A DNA stretch of 7,527 nt from Sulfurovum sp. (lineage in GTDB: Bacteria > Campylobacterota > Campylobacteria > Campylobacterales > Sulfurovaceae). Shown in pieces: positions 1 through 5,462 of the stretch (positions are counted from its first letter, which is position 1; every line of letters starts with the position of its first letter). Made by a program: the position numbers and the translations under genes. Under the pieces are notes generated by a model. It saw nothing but the letters and a program-made list of their open reading frames with translations. It had not been told where the DNA came from and made no database searches. The stretch covers positions 1 through 7,527 of the forward strand of contig QNZW01000065.1 of NCBI GenBank assembly GCA_003978375.1. The letters are read 5' to 3'.

Positions 1-67
1 CATTTTGTATACACTCTTGTATTTTTTCTTCACTTGTATTTGAAATCCATAATCCATAAAAATTCAT
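1..67 (-). CDS. 5' end of an unknown protein-coding gene (partial)
   Basis: An open frame begins at an ATG on the minus strand (67-65) and runs out of the window after 22 codons, starting MNFYGLWISNTSEEK. A strong Shine-Dalgarno, AGGAGG at 77-72, lies 4 bases before the ATG, which is the main reason to call a gene from so short a piece. The visible residues show no signal peptide and no motif I recognise. It points the same way as the toxin-antitoxin pair and lies 119 bp downstream of the toxin stop, so it could be in the same transcript or have its own promoter; I found no convincing -10/-35 pair in the gap. Function unknown. Confidence 0.6.
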   Translation of the reverse strand, partial: MNFYGLWISNTSEEKIQECIQN

Positions 68-186
68 TCTTCCTCCTGTAAGGTGGGTTTTTAATTCACC
101 TTTTCTATCTAACTCTTATCATTAAGCCTTTCGGCGAACCTGTGATAGTATGCAAATTTCCTTATTGGTACGTTGGCAAACGCACC
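68..186 (-). other. Intergenic gap with three successive hairpins
   Basis: Read as minus-strand RNA, three inverted repeats follow the toxin stop. (1) 186-167, starting at the base after the TAG: GGUGCGUU, loop UGCC, AACGUACC, eight pairs including one G-U. (2) 147-117: outer arms UAUCA/UGAUA enclosing an inner GCC-GAAA-GGC tetraloop hairpin (135-126). (3) 102-80: AAGGUG/CACCUU with an 11-base loop, ending two bases before the Shine-Dalgarno of the next gene. None is followed by a clear U-tract, so they do not look like standard intrinsic terminators. They may stabilise or process an mRNA, or control translation of the next gene. I could not match them to a known riboswitch. Confidence 0.45.
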
Positions 187-528
187 CTACAAGTTTAACA
201 TCACTCCTATCCCATACTCAATTTTCTTCATCTCTTCCTCACTTACACTACCTACTATTGCTTGTATACGTTCTTTTGAAACTGATCTGAGTTGTTCTAT
301 CATGGCATCGCTTTCTTGCTTTAGTTTATTTCTTTTGCTGATGCGTACGCGTAATGGTTCTGCGTCTTTTATGAGGTTGGTGGTGAGGGCAACCACGCAG
401 ATTAAGTCTAGTACTTCATTGAGTTCTGTGTCAGAGAGGATGACTGCGGGTCTTACTTTTGAGATTTCTTCTTTTTTCTTTTGTGGGTTAAAATTGACTA
501 GAACGATGTCCCCTCTTTTATAGTCCAT
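187..528 (-). CDS. MazF/PemK-type toxin (endoribonuclease) of a toxin-antitoxin pair
   Basis: A 113-residue protein with the CcdB/PemK/MazF fold signature; family members are small toxins, mostly mRNA-cleaving ribonucleases held inactive by an antitoxin. Visible family features are the N-terminal RGDIVLVNFNP strand (residues 5-15), RPAVILS (26-32), VVALTTN (45-51) and the later segment DAMIEQLRSVSKERI (74-88). R26 and T49 line up with the catalytic Arg29 and Thr52 of E. coli MazF, so it looks intact. Start choice: ATG 528 puts the family's N-terminal strand at once after the start and has GGAAGG at 545-540. In-frame ATGs at 570 and 555 would add residues foreign to the family and overlap the antitoxin further. 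It overlaps the antitoxin gene by 11 bp, which suggests coupled translation. RNA target not predictable. Confidence 0.85.
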   Translation of the reverse strand: MDYKRGDIVLVNFNPQKKKEEISKVRPAVILSDTELNEVLDLICVVALTTNLIKDAEPLRVRISKRNKLKQESDAMIEQLRSVSKERIQAIVGSVSEEEMKKIEYGIGVMLNL

Positions 529-769
529 CGTTGAGTGTGCCTTCCATACTGTCATATTCAGACTTTGCACTTTGTTTTATCTTGTTTGCCGCATCTAGGA
601 GCTTTTTTTTCTTCTTATAAGCAAAAAACTCTTCAGCAAGGCTCATCCCTATATAGACACCTAGCTTTTTATGTGATTTCTTATCTTCAATGATAAACTC
701 ATCTTCTGCACCTATACGTAACAATGATGGATTCCTAGAGATATCTCTTGCACCGTATGAAATAGGCAT
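518..769 (-). CDS. Phd/YefM-like antitoxin
   Basis: An 83-residue protein encoded directly before the toxin. Its N-terminal half (residues 1-45) resembles the Phd/YefM DNA-binding fold: an ISYGARDISRNPSLL helix start, then the acidic-hydrophobic strand EFIIEDKK and GVYIG. The lysine-rich, polar C-terminal part (about 50-83) is what would bind the toxin in this family. AAGGAG at 780-775, five bases before ATG 769, is a near-ideal ribosome site and stronger than that of the toxin, as expected when the antitoxin must be in excess. The codons for Lys 52-56 contain a run of eight A's (610-603). Phd antitoxins usually pair with Doc, or YefM with YoeB, rather than MazF. The family call rests on visual similarity; the antitoxin role rests mainly on gene order and overlap. 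Confidence 0.7.
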   Translation of the reverse strand: MPISYGARDISRNPSLLRIGAEDEFIIEDKKSHKKLGVYIGMSLAEEFFAYKKKKKLLDAANKIKQSAKSEYDSMEGTLNDGL

Positions 770-788
770 ACAAACTCCTTTGACTGTT

Positions 789-821
789 ATGTCAGATATT
801 ATAGCATAAATTGTTTGACAT
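789..821. promoter_or_regulatory. Candidate operator flanking the toxin-antitoxin -10 box
   Basis: A perfect inverted repeat, ATGTCA (789-794) and TGACAT (816-821), has arm centres 27 bp apart and spans the -10 element. A further TGAC (781-784) also pairs with GTCA (791-794). Phd-type antitoxins repress their own promoters through inverted repeats placed like this, so autoregulation is a reasonable inference. Six-base arms can arise by chance in AT-rich DNA. Confidence 0.35.
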
Positions 822-827
822 GGTTAA
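798..827 (-). promoter_or_regulatory. Likely promoter of the toxin-antitoxin operon
   Basis: The minus strand carries TGCTATAAT (806-798), a perfect TATAAT with the extended -10 TGn. A weak -35-like TTAACC (827-822) lies 18 bases upstream and overlaps the decarboxylase stop codon (826-824). Transcription would start near 791, giving a short leader with the antitoxin Shine-Dalgarno at 780-775. Seen by eye, not scored. Confidence 0.6.
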
Positions 828-2650
828 AACGGCAACAACCCAAACTTCTTAATAAACTTCTCATCAATGTCTATTAGTCCTTTTTTTTGTAAATTATCTA
901 AGACTGATTTTGTACAAAAAGTATCTCCTGGCCATTCTCTTTTGAAGCCGTCTACTTTACTTTTGTTGGTGGCATCTATGGCTATGAAGGGAGAGAGTGT
1001 GACATCTCTGTTTGCATCCATATTGTTGGTTACTCTCCATATGAGCATATATGGGTTGTTGATGTCATTGTTGGCTACATCTACCACAATAAGCACTTTG
1101 ATATGTGCCGATAACTCTTCTAGTTTTTTAATGAGTTTTTGTTGTGATTTCTTTTTTTCTACAGCGATGACACACAGAGGGTTTTTCGTCTCTGTCATGT
1201 ACTGTTTCAGTGCTTTGACTCTAGGCTGTATCTTTTGTATTTTTGCCAACAAGGCCTCATCTAAAAGGAGTTTAATATTATCTTCTTTTATTTCGTCACC
1301 TGTGGCATCGACACCTAATTTTCCACCCACAAATTGTTCTGGTGAAGCGTGATCTAGTTGATCAACAATTCCTTTGGTGATAAATATACGTTTAGGACTC
1401 AAACGGTTAAGTATATGTGTAGCCAATGCATGGCTCTCTTCAAGTTTGGGAGCATCTTCACCCACAAAAAGAGCATGTTTGACAAAACTCATCTGCCCCA
1501 CCCCCCAAAAGGCATGCATAAACTGCATCGCATGACCTTTGTAAAGTGTTTTCATCTTTGCCAAAATAAGGTTATGAAATACGCCATTCTCAGGCATATT
1601 GTAGTCTATGAGGTCTGGTGTCATGGGTTTGAGCATAGGCAAAAATACACGCTCTGTTGCCCAGCCCATATATTTGTCTTCTAAAGGAGGTTTACCTACT
1701 ACAGTCGCGGCAAAGACAGGGTTTGTTTTCATGGTGATGGTTTCTACTTCCATGACAGGAAATGCCTCTTTGAGTGTGTAGTAGCCTGTATGGTCACCAA
1801 AAGGGCCTTCTATCTCTGTGAGTGTTGGGTCTACAAATCCTTCTATGACGATGTCTACATCTCGAGGAATATAGATATCATTGCTGATGGACTTCACTAG
1901 TTGGGCATTTTTGTTACGTACAAACCCATAGAGCAACATCTCAAACATCCCATGAGGCATAGGTGCCTGACCACACCAAATGTAGAGTGGGTCACCACCT
2001 ATGGCTATAGTCACTGGCATTTTTTTACCAGCTCGTTGGTATTGGTCGAAGAAGTGAGAGGCATCTTTGTGAATTTGCCAGTGCATCCCTAGATGGTTTT
2101 TATCGTACTGCTGTAGTCTATACATGCCTAGATTTTGCATCTTGCCATCTAGGCTTTGGGTATATACTTGCCCCATAGTGATAAATGCTCCTCCATCTTC
2201 TTCCCATGTTTTGAGTATAGGCAATGTATCTAAATCCACCTCCTCTTTGGGGATAATGATTTCTTGACACTCACCTTTAAACTTAAGACGCTTAGGAAAT
2301 ACATTTTTAAGAGAAAAAAGCTTAGGAAGCATTGTCAGTTTGGCTTTGAGTCCTTTTGGAGGTTTGAGTTTTAACAGTTCTTCTATCCCCTCTGCTACAT
2401 CATCTGGATGTTTACCAAATATTTTTTCAGTCAAAGCTTTGTTAGCAAAGATATTCATGAGTACAGGCATATCGTACTCTATACCCTTGGATTTGTTGAT
2501 AGGGTTGGTAAAAAGTATAGGTACAGAATCATCTGTTTTTACTTCTATATATGCCACATGAGGAATTTCCAATTCCACATCCAAAGGTTCGTCTATTATT
2601 TTCCATTTTCTTTGAGCCATTGCACTACATCTTGCATCTATCATCCTCAT
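824..2650 (-). CDS. mqnL: UbiD-family decarboxylase of menaquinone synthesis, 5' end frame-disrupted
   Basis: This is a prenylated-FMN-dependent UbiD-family decarboxylase, in the long form (about 600 residues) used by Campylobacterota. There it is assigned to removing the carboxyl group from the prenylated naphthoate in the futalosine menaquinone route; a UbiX-type enzyme supplies the cofactor. Numbered from ATG 2650, visible motifs are IIDEPLDVELEIPH (18-31), GMYRLQQ (175-181), GGDP (218-221) and the signature EGPFGDHTGYY (281-291), which holds conserved acidic active-site residues, then GVDAT (446-450). No signal peptide, so cytosolic. Residues 1-14 (MRMIDARCSAMAQR) do not look like the family, because the expected N-terminus lies in another frame (see 2596-2637). 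ATG 2650 and ATG 2620 both lack a good Shine-Dalgarno. The body from about residue 15 is intact. The family call is firm; the exact step is inferred from lineage. Confidence 0.85.
   Translation of the reverse strand: MRMIDARCSAMAQRKWKIIDEPLDVELEIPHVAYIEVKTDDSVPILFTNPINKSKGIEYDMPVLMNIFANKALTEKIFGKHPDDVAEGIEELLKLKPPKGLKAKLTMLPKLFSLKNVFPKRLKFKGECQEIIIPKEEVDLDTLPILKTWEEDGGAFITMGQVYTQSLDGKMQNLGMYRLQQYDKNHLGMHWQIHKDASHFFDQYQRAGKKMPVTIAIGGDPLYIWCGQAPMPHGMFEMLLYGFVRNKNAQLVKSISNDIYIPRDVDIVIEGFVDPTLTEIEGPFGDHTGYYTLKEAFPVMEVETITMKTNPVFAATVVGKPPLEDKYMGWATERVFLPMLKPMTPDLIDYNMPENGVFHNLILAKMKTLYKGHAMQFMHAFWGVGQMSFVKHALFVGEDAPKLEESHALATHILNRLSPKRIFITKGIVDQLDHASPEQFVGGKLGVDATGDEIKEDNIKLLLDEALLAKIQKIQPRVKALKQYMTETKNPLCVIAVEKKKSQQKLIKKLEELSAHIKVLIVVDVANNDINNPYMLIWRVTNNMDANRDVTLSPFIAIDATNKSKVDGFKREWPGDTFCTKSVLDNLQKKGLIDIDEKFIKKFGLLPF
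2596..2637 (-). pseudogene. mqnL: Out-of-frame original N-terminus of the UbiD-family gene
   Basis: From ATG 2637 the minus strand reads MQDVVQWLKENGK and then TAA TAG. This matches the N-terminal helix of the UbiD family: E. coli UbiD has DFLTLLEQQGELKRI at the same place. The rest of the protein continues as KWKIIDEPLDV in a different frame using the same bases. AAAATGG (2609-2603) is followed directly by AAAATAATAG. A second tandem AAAATGG would restore MQDVVQWLKENGK-WKIIDEP with the family's spacing. I therefore infer loss of one 7-bp copy, in the genome or as a sequence error. The stop codons are read directly from the sequence; the deletion is inference. Confidence 0.7.
2644..2648 (-). 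promoter_or_regulatory. Shine-Dalgarno pointing to ATG 2637
   Basis: GAGGA on the minus strand (2648-2644) stands six bases before ATG 2637, a normal spacing. It lies inside the coding sequence if ATG 2650 is used as start, and no comparable purine site precedes ATG 2650 or ATG 2620. It therefore favours 2637 as the original start of the decarboxylase. Confidence 0.55.
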
Positions 2651-2662
2651 TTTTTCTAAAAT

Positions 2663-2668
2663 ATTATA
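2663..2668 (-). promoter_or_regulatory. -10 box of the decarboxylase gene
   Basis: A perfect TATAAT lies on the minus strand (2668-2663) with no recognisable -35 box, as is common for the main sigma factor in Campylobacterota. Transcription would begin near 2656. That leaves only about six leader bases before ATG 2650 but about 19, with the GAGGA site, before ATG 2637. Confidence 0.5.
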
Positions 2669-2697
2669 TCTACAAAGTAATTTACACTAGATGATTA

Positions 2698-2706
2698 TGG
2701 TATGAT
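2698..2706 (+). promoter_or_regulatory. Extended -10 promoter of the AsmA-like gene
   Basis: TGGTATGAT has the TGn extension plus TATGAT (2701-2706). The only -35-like hexamer, TTTACA at 2681-2686, is 14 bases away and too close. Transcription would start near 2713, shortly before the AAGG ribosome site at 2721-2724. The nine bases ATTATGGTA (2694-2702) recur exactly at 5421-5429, upstream of the SulP gene. Confidence 0.45.
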
Positions 2707-2735
2707 TAATAAAAAAGTATAAGGTATTTTTATTC

Positions 2736-5393
2736 ATGCCACCTATTTTGAGATATATTTCTTATAGTATTGTGTTGATACTCTTACTATGTTTTTACTT
2801 TTTATATACGTCTGCAGGGCAACAAAACACCTATAGTATTCTCTCCTACCTTGCAAGTAAAAAATCGCATACCAAAATAGAAATAAAATCTATAGATTTG
2901 TATAGTTACCCGTATATAAAAGCAGAAGCATTGGTTGAGAATAATTATACCGTTTCTTTAAATGGATTGGCAAAAAAATCTCACTTGGACATCAATTATA
3001 CAATTACAAGCGATTGTATACAAAGCCGTGTTTGTAGCCTTTATGACAGTGTAAATTTATATGGTAAGATCACAGGACACAGCAAAGATATAAACATTAC
3101 AGGCAAAGGTAAATTGTTAGATGGTTATACCCATTATCAGTTAAGAAAACAGAAAAAAACATACAAAGACGTACATCTTACATTAGAAGAGGTTAATGCA
3201 TCAAAACTCTTTAAGCTTTTTGGTCAAAAAGCTATTTTCAAGGGCAAAGCAACAGCACAGCTTGACTTTGACTACTTTAATAAACACCATAAAAAAGGAA
3301 GTATACTTTATGATGTGAAGGAAAATAACTTTTCAGGTTTTCTTGCTGATTTGCATATAAAAGTAGATGTAAAAGATGAGAAATATACATTTCTTATAGA
3401 TGTGATCGCACCAGATGCCTCTTTGCATATTACAAAGGGTACATACCAACAAAAACAAAAATATGCCCATGCTTTTTATACCCTTGATATCAAAGATTTG
3501 ACCACACTCAAAAGCTTACTCAAACAAAACTATTTAGGCAGTTTTAATGCATTTGGTGAAATGGAATATACCCATAAAAATCTAAAAATAAAAGGGCTTT
3601 CTAAGAGTTTAGGTGGTCTTATTGATTTTGTGTATAACAAAAAAGTTTTGACATTGGATTATAAAGATATTTCTTTGAAAAATGTTATGCAAAGGCTTTC
3701 TACTGCTTCTGCATTTTATGCAAATATTACTGGGCATCTTCAGTATGATGTAGACAAAAAAAATATGCGTACAAATGCCATACTCAAAGATATACAATTC
3801 AAACCTTCTTCTTTTGCAACAACACTCAAAAAGAAATTTAATGTTGATATTGTCCATGAAAAATTTGAAAACAGTAGCTTTGATGCCACCTATAAAAATC
3901 ATATATTTGCATCTAAAATTACAATAGCAAACAAAAAAACCCATATCATATTAAAAAATACAAAAATAGATTCCCGTAAAAATTCAATAGATACATCGAT
4001 AGATTTAAGAATACCTAAGCATACCCTAAATGGCAAGTTATACCTGCAAAGACTTAATGAGAAGTTTACCAAAGATGTGTATGTGAAGTTTGATGGTTTG
4101 GTAGAAAAATATTATCATTTAAAGCTTGATGGTTTGGTGAGCCAAAAATTGTTGAATCTAGACTATACACTTCAGGCAAACAGAGTACCTAGTCATCTTT
4201 GTACTATAGAGGACACCCTCAACCTAAAAGGACATCTTAGTGGTGCTTTTGAACATCTTGATATTGGTGGTCAAGGTAGAGTGCTTGATGGAAATGTGAG
4301 TTTCCATACCCTAAAAGTAGGCAGTGAGCTCAAGAATCTTACACTCACTATGAAACAGATTCATTCGTTAAAGCTTTCTACTTTACTTGGTTATCCTATT
4401 TTTCCTGTGGGTAAAGCGACGATTCATGCAAACTTCGATTCTTTGACGAAAGAGCAAATGAGGGGTAAACTCTCTTATGATCTTCATCATGCCAAATACA
4501 AATCTCTTCCGTTGGATCTCAAGTCAAATGTTGTGTTTAAAGGCACAAAACAAACATTTTCAAGTCAAATCAACTTGGCAGGTACGCATATACACATCAG
4601 TAAAGGTGAACACAACTTACGCACAAAACAAACACGTGCAATGTATACAATAGATGTGAAAAATCTAGAAAGCCTAAAACCCATAGTAGGCAAAAACTTT
4701 CATGGTCCCTTTTATGCGATGGGCAAACTTACGTACCATAAAGATTTGGCCATTCGAGGACTTTCTAAAACTTTTGGAGGGAATATAGATTTTTTATATA
4801 AAAAAGATATGCTCTATTTGGACTTAGAATCTGTTTCATTTTCGCGTATTATGGGACTTTTTTCTTATCCGTCTATTTTGAAAGCACGTGTCAATGGCAA
4901 CATAAACTACAACTTTAATAAAGATCTTTTATTGGTCAAAACCCATCTGAATCATGCAAAATTTTTACCCAGTGATTTGGTAGAAAATATTTTTCAAAAA
5001 TCTTCTATAAATCTTTTAAGGGAGACCTTTACAAAAAGTACATTGGAAGGAAATTATCAAAAAAATAATATCTTTGCAAATCTCAAACTTGCCAATAATA
5101 AAAGTCATTTTTATCTACTCAATACACAAATCAATACAAAACAAAATACCATTCATGCCTTTTTTGATTTTAATATGCAACAACAAGCCTTTTCTGGAAA
5201 AATTTCTGGCTCTTTAAACAAACCTACGGTTGATTTGAATATGCAAAAACTCATCAAATATCAGATGGACAAACAGCTAGATACCTACATGGGCAAACAG
5301 AACCGTAAACTTATGGAAAGTATGCCTATGGGAGATGTCGCCAAAGATATGGCAGCTGAAATGGGTGGTGGATTTATGGATGTATTTTTTTAA
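2736..5393 (+). CDS. Large membrane-anchored AsmA/TamB-like envelope protein with two tandem repeats
   Basis: An 885-residue protein with one N-terminal hydrophobic segment (about residues 4-26) and no clear cleavage site, so probably anchored in the inner membrane with the rest in the periplasm. The body is a long series of alternating short strands with repeated 'G-K/H-L' turns, as in AsmA/TamB-like proteins, which form elongated beta grooves. Near the end, the pattern GKISGSLNKPTVDLNMQKLI (821-840) followed by a helical tail also resembles that group. Two copies of about 375 residues are plain (66-440 and 455-828). Example pairs are GLSKSLGGLIDF/GLSKTFGGNIDF (287/675) and GKGKLLDG/GQGRVLDG (123/512). 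AAGG at 2721-2724 is 11 bases before the ATG, a modest ribosome site. Lipid transport or outer-membrane upkeep would fit the family but is inference; I do not recognise a named orthologue. Confidence 0.7.
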   Translation: MPPILRYISYSIVLILLLCFYFLYTSAGQQNTYSILSYLASKKSHTKIEIKSIDLYSYPYIKAEALVENNYTVSLNGLAKKSHLDINYTITSDCIQSRVCSLYDSVNLYGKITGHSKDINITGKGKLLDGYTHYQLRKQKKTYKDVHLTLEEVNASKLFKLFGQKAIFKGKATAQLDFDYFNKHHKKGSILYDVKENNFSGFLADLHIKVDVKDEKYTFLIDVIAPDASLHITKGTYQQKQKYAHAFYTLDIKDLTTLKSLLKQNYLGSFNAFGEMEYTHKNLKIKGLSKSLGGLIDFVYNKKVLTLDYKDISLKNVMQRLSTASAFYANITGHLQYDVDKKNMRTNAILKDIQFKPSSFATTLKKKFNVDIVHEKFENSSFDATYKNHIFASKITIANKKTHIILKNTKIDSRKNSIDTSIDLRIPKHTLNGKLYLQRLNEKFTKDVYVKFDGLVEKYYHLKLDGLVSQKLLNLDYTLQANRVPSHLCTIEDTLNLKGHLSGAFEHLDIGGQGRVLDGNVSFHTLKVGSELKNLTLTMKQIHSLKLSTLLGYPIFPVGKATIHANFDSLTKEQMRGKLSYDLHHAKYKSLPLDLKSNVVFKGTKQTFSSQINLAGTHIHISKGEHNLRTKQTRAMYTIDVKNLESLKPIVGKNFHGPFYAMGKLTYHKDLAIRGLSKTFGGNIDFLYKKDMLYLDLESVSFSRIMGLFSYPSILKARVNGNINYNFNKDLLLVKTHLNHAKFLPSDLVENIFQKSSINLLRETFTKSTLEGNYQKNNIFANLKLANNKSHFYLLNTQINTKQNTIHAFFDFNMQQQAFSGKISGSLNKPTVDLNMQKLIKYQMDKQLDTYMGKQNRKLMESMPMGDVAKDMAAEMGGGFMDVFF
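2931..4055 (+). repeat. First internal repeat of the AsmA-like protein
   Basis: It encodes residues 66-440. It aligns with the second copy at a nearly constant offset of 388-389 residues from end to end, for example DINYTI (85), LFGQKAIFKGKATAQ (161), FYTLDIKDLTTLK (247), NITGHLQYDVDK (330) and FASKITIANKKTH (391). This copy has Cys94 and Cys100; only Cys100 has a partner in the second copy. The similarity is at protein level; I saw no long identical DNA. Confidence 0.8.
4098..5219 (+). repeat. Second internal repeat of the AsmA-like protein
   Basis: It encodes residues 455-828. Counterparts of the first copy are NLDYTL (474), LLGYPIFPVGKATIH (550), MYTIDVKNLESLK (636), RVNGNINYNFNK (718) and FANLKLANNKSH (780). 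A linker of about 14 residues separates the copies. The steady offset over some 375 residues means few insertions since duplication, which suggests both copies are under structural constraint. Confidence 0.8.
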
Positions 5394-5405
5394 GCCAAAA
5401 TTGGC
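5394..5405. repeat. Short inverted repeat after the AsmA-like stop codon
   Basis: GCCAA-AA-TTGGC begins at the base after TAA (5391-5393). The two-base centre is too tight for a good RNA hairpin and no T-run follows, so it is a poor terminator. A protein-binding palindrome upstream of the SulP promoter is as likely as anything else. Confidence 0.3.
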
Positions 5406-5424
5406 ATAACATTATCAAATATTA

Positions 5425-5433
5425 TGGTAGAAT
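5425..5433 (+). promoter_or_regulatory. Extended -10 promoter of the SulP gene
   Basis: TGGTAGAAT has the TGn extension plus TAGAAT (5428-5433). It overlaps the more upstream in-frame ATG (5424-5426), which would therefore lie before the transcript start near 5440. No -35 box at normal spacing: TTGGCA (5401-5406) is 21 bases away. Confidence 0.4.
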
Positions 5434-5450
5434 TCCACGCATATACTATA

Positions 5451-5456
5451 GAAGGA
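5451..5456 (+). promoter_or_regulatory. Ribosome binding site that sets a TTG start
   Basis: GAAGGA stands six bases before TTG 5463. The upstream in-frame ATG 5424 has no purine-rich site in front of it. This is the main ground for choosing the TTG as the SulP start. Confidence 0.6.
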
Positions 5457-5462
5457 ATTACC

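Noticed and set aside
117..147. Possible c-di-GMP or other riboswitch, because of the GCC-GAAA-GGC tetraloop
   Set aside because: The conserved GEMM elements such as GCAAAGC and the second conserved stem are absent, and no other class I know fits. The tetraloop hairpin alone is too common to call a riboswitch.
107..186. Possible integron attC site, because ATCTAAC (107-113) fits the RYYYAAC core
   Set aside because: No matching GTTRRRY partner is found at the other end of the structure; the nearest GTT (172-174) continues GGC, and the arms do not pair.
173..523. Plus-strand open frame of 116 codons opposite the toxin gene
   Set aside because: It is the antisense of a convincing toxin gene and has no ribosome site or family features. 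The same reasoning removes the other frames opposite or within the decarboxylase, AsmA-like, SulP and helicase genes.
2708..2734. AATAAAAA/TTTTTATT inverted repeat with the AAGG ribosome site in its loop, before the AsmA-like gene
   Set aside because: All pairs are A-U, and the predicted transcript start near 2713 falls inside the left arm, so the hairpin would not be fully transcribed. It is likely a composition effect.
5394..5419. Possible sigma-54 promoter at TTGGCA upstream of the SulP gene
   Set aside because: The required GC-containing -12 element is missing at the right distance; the sequence there is TTATCA.
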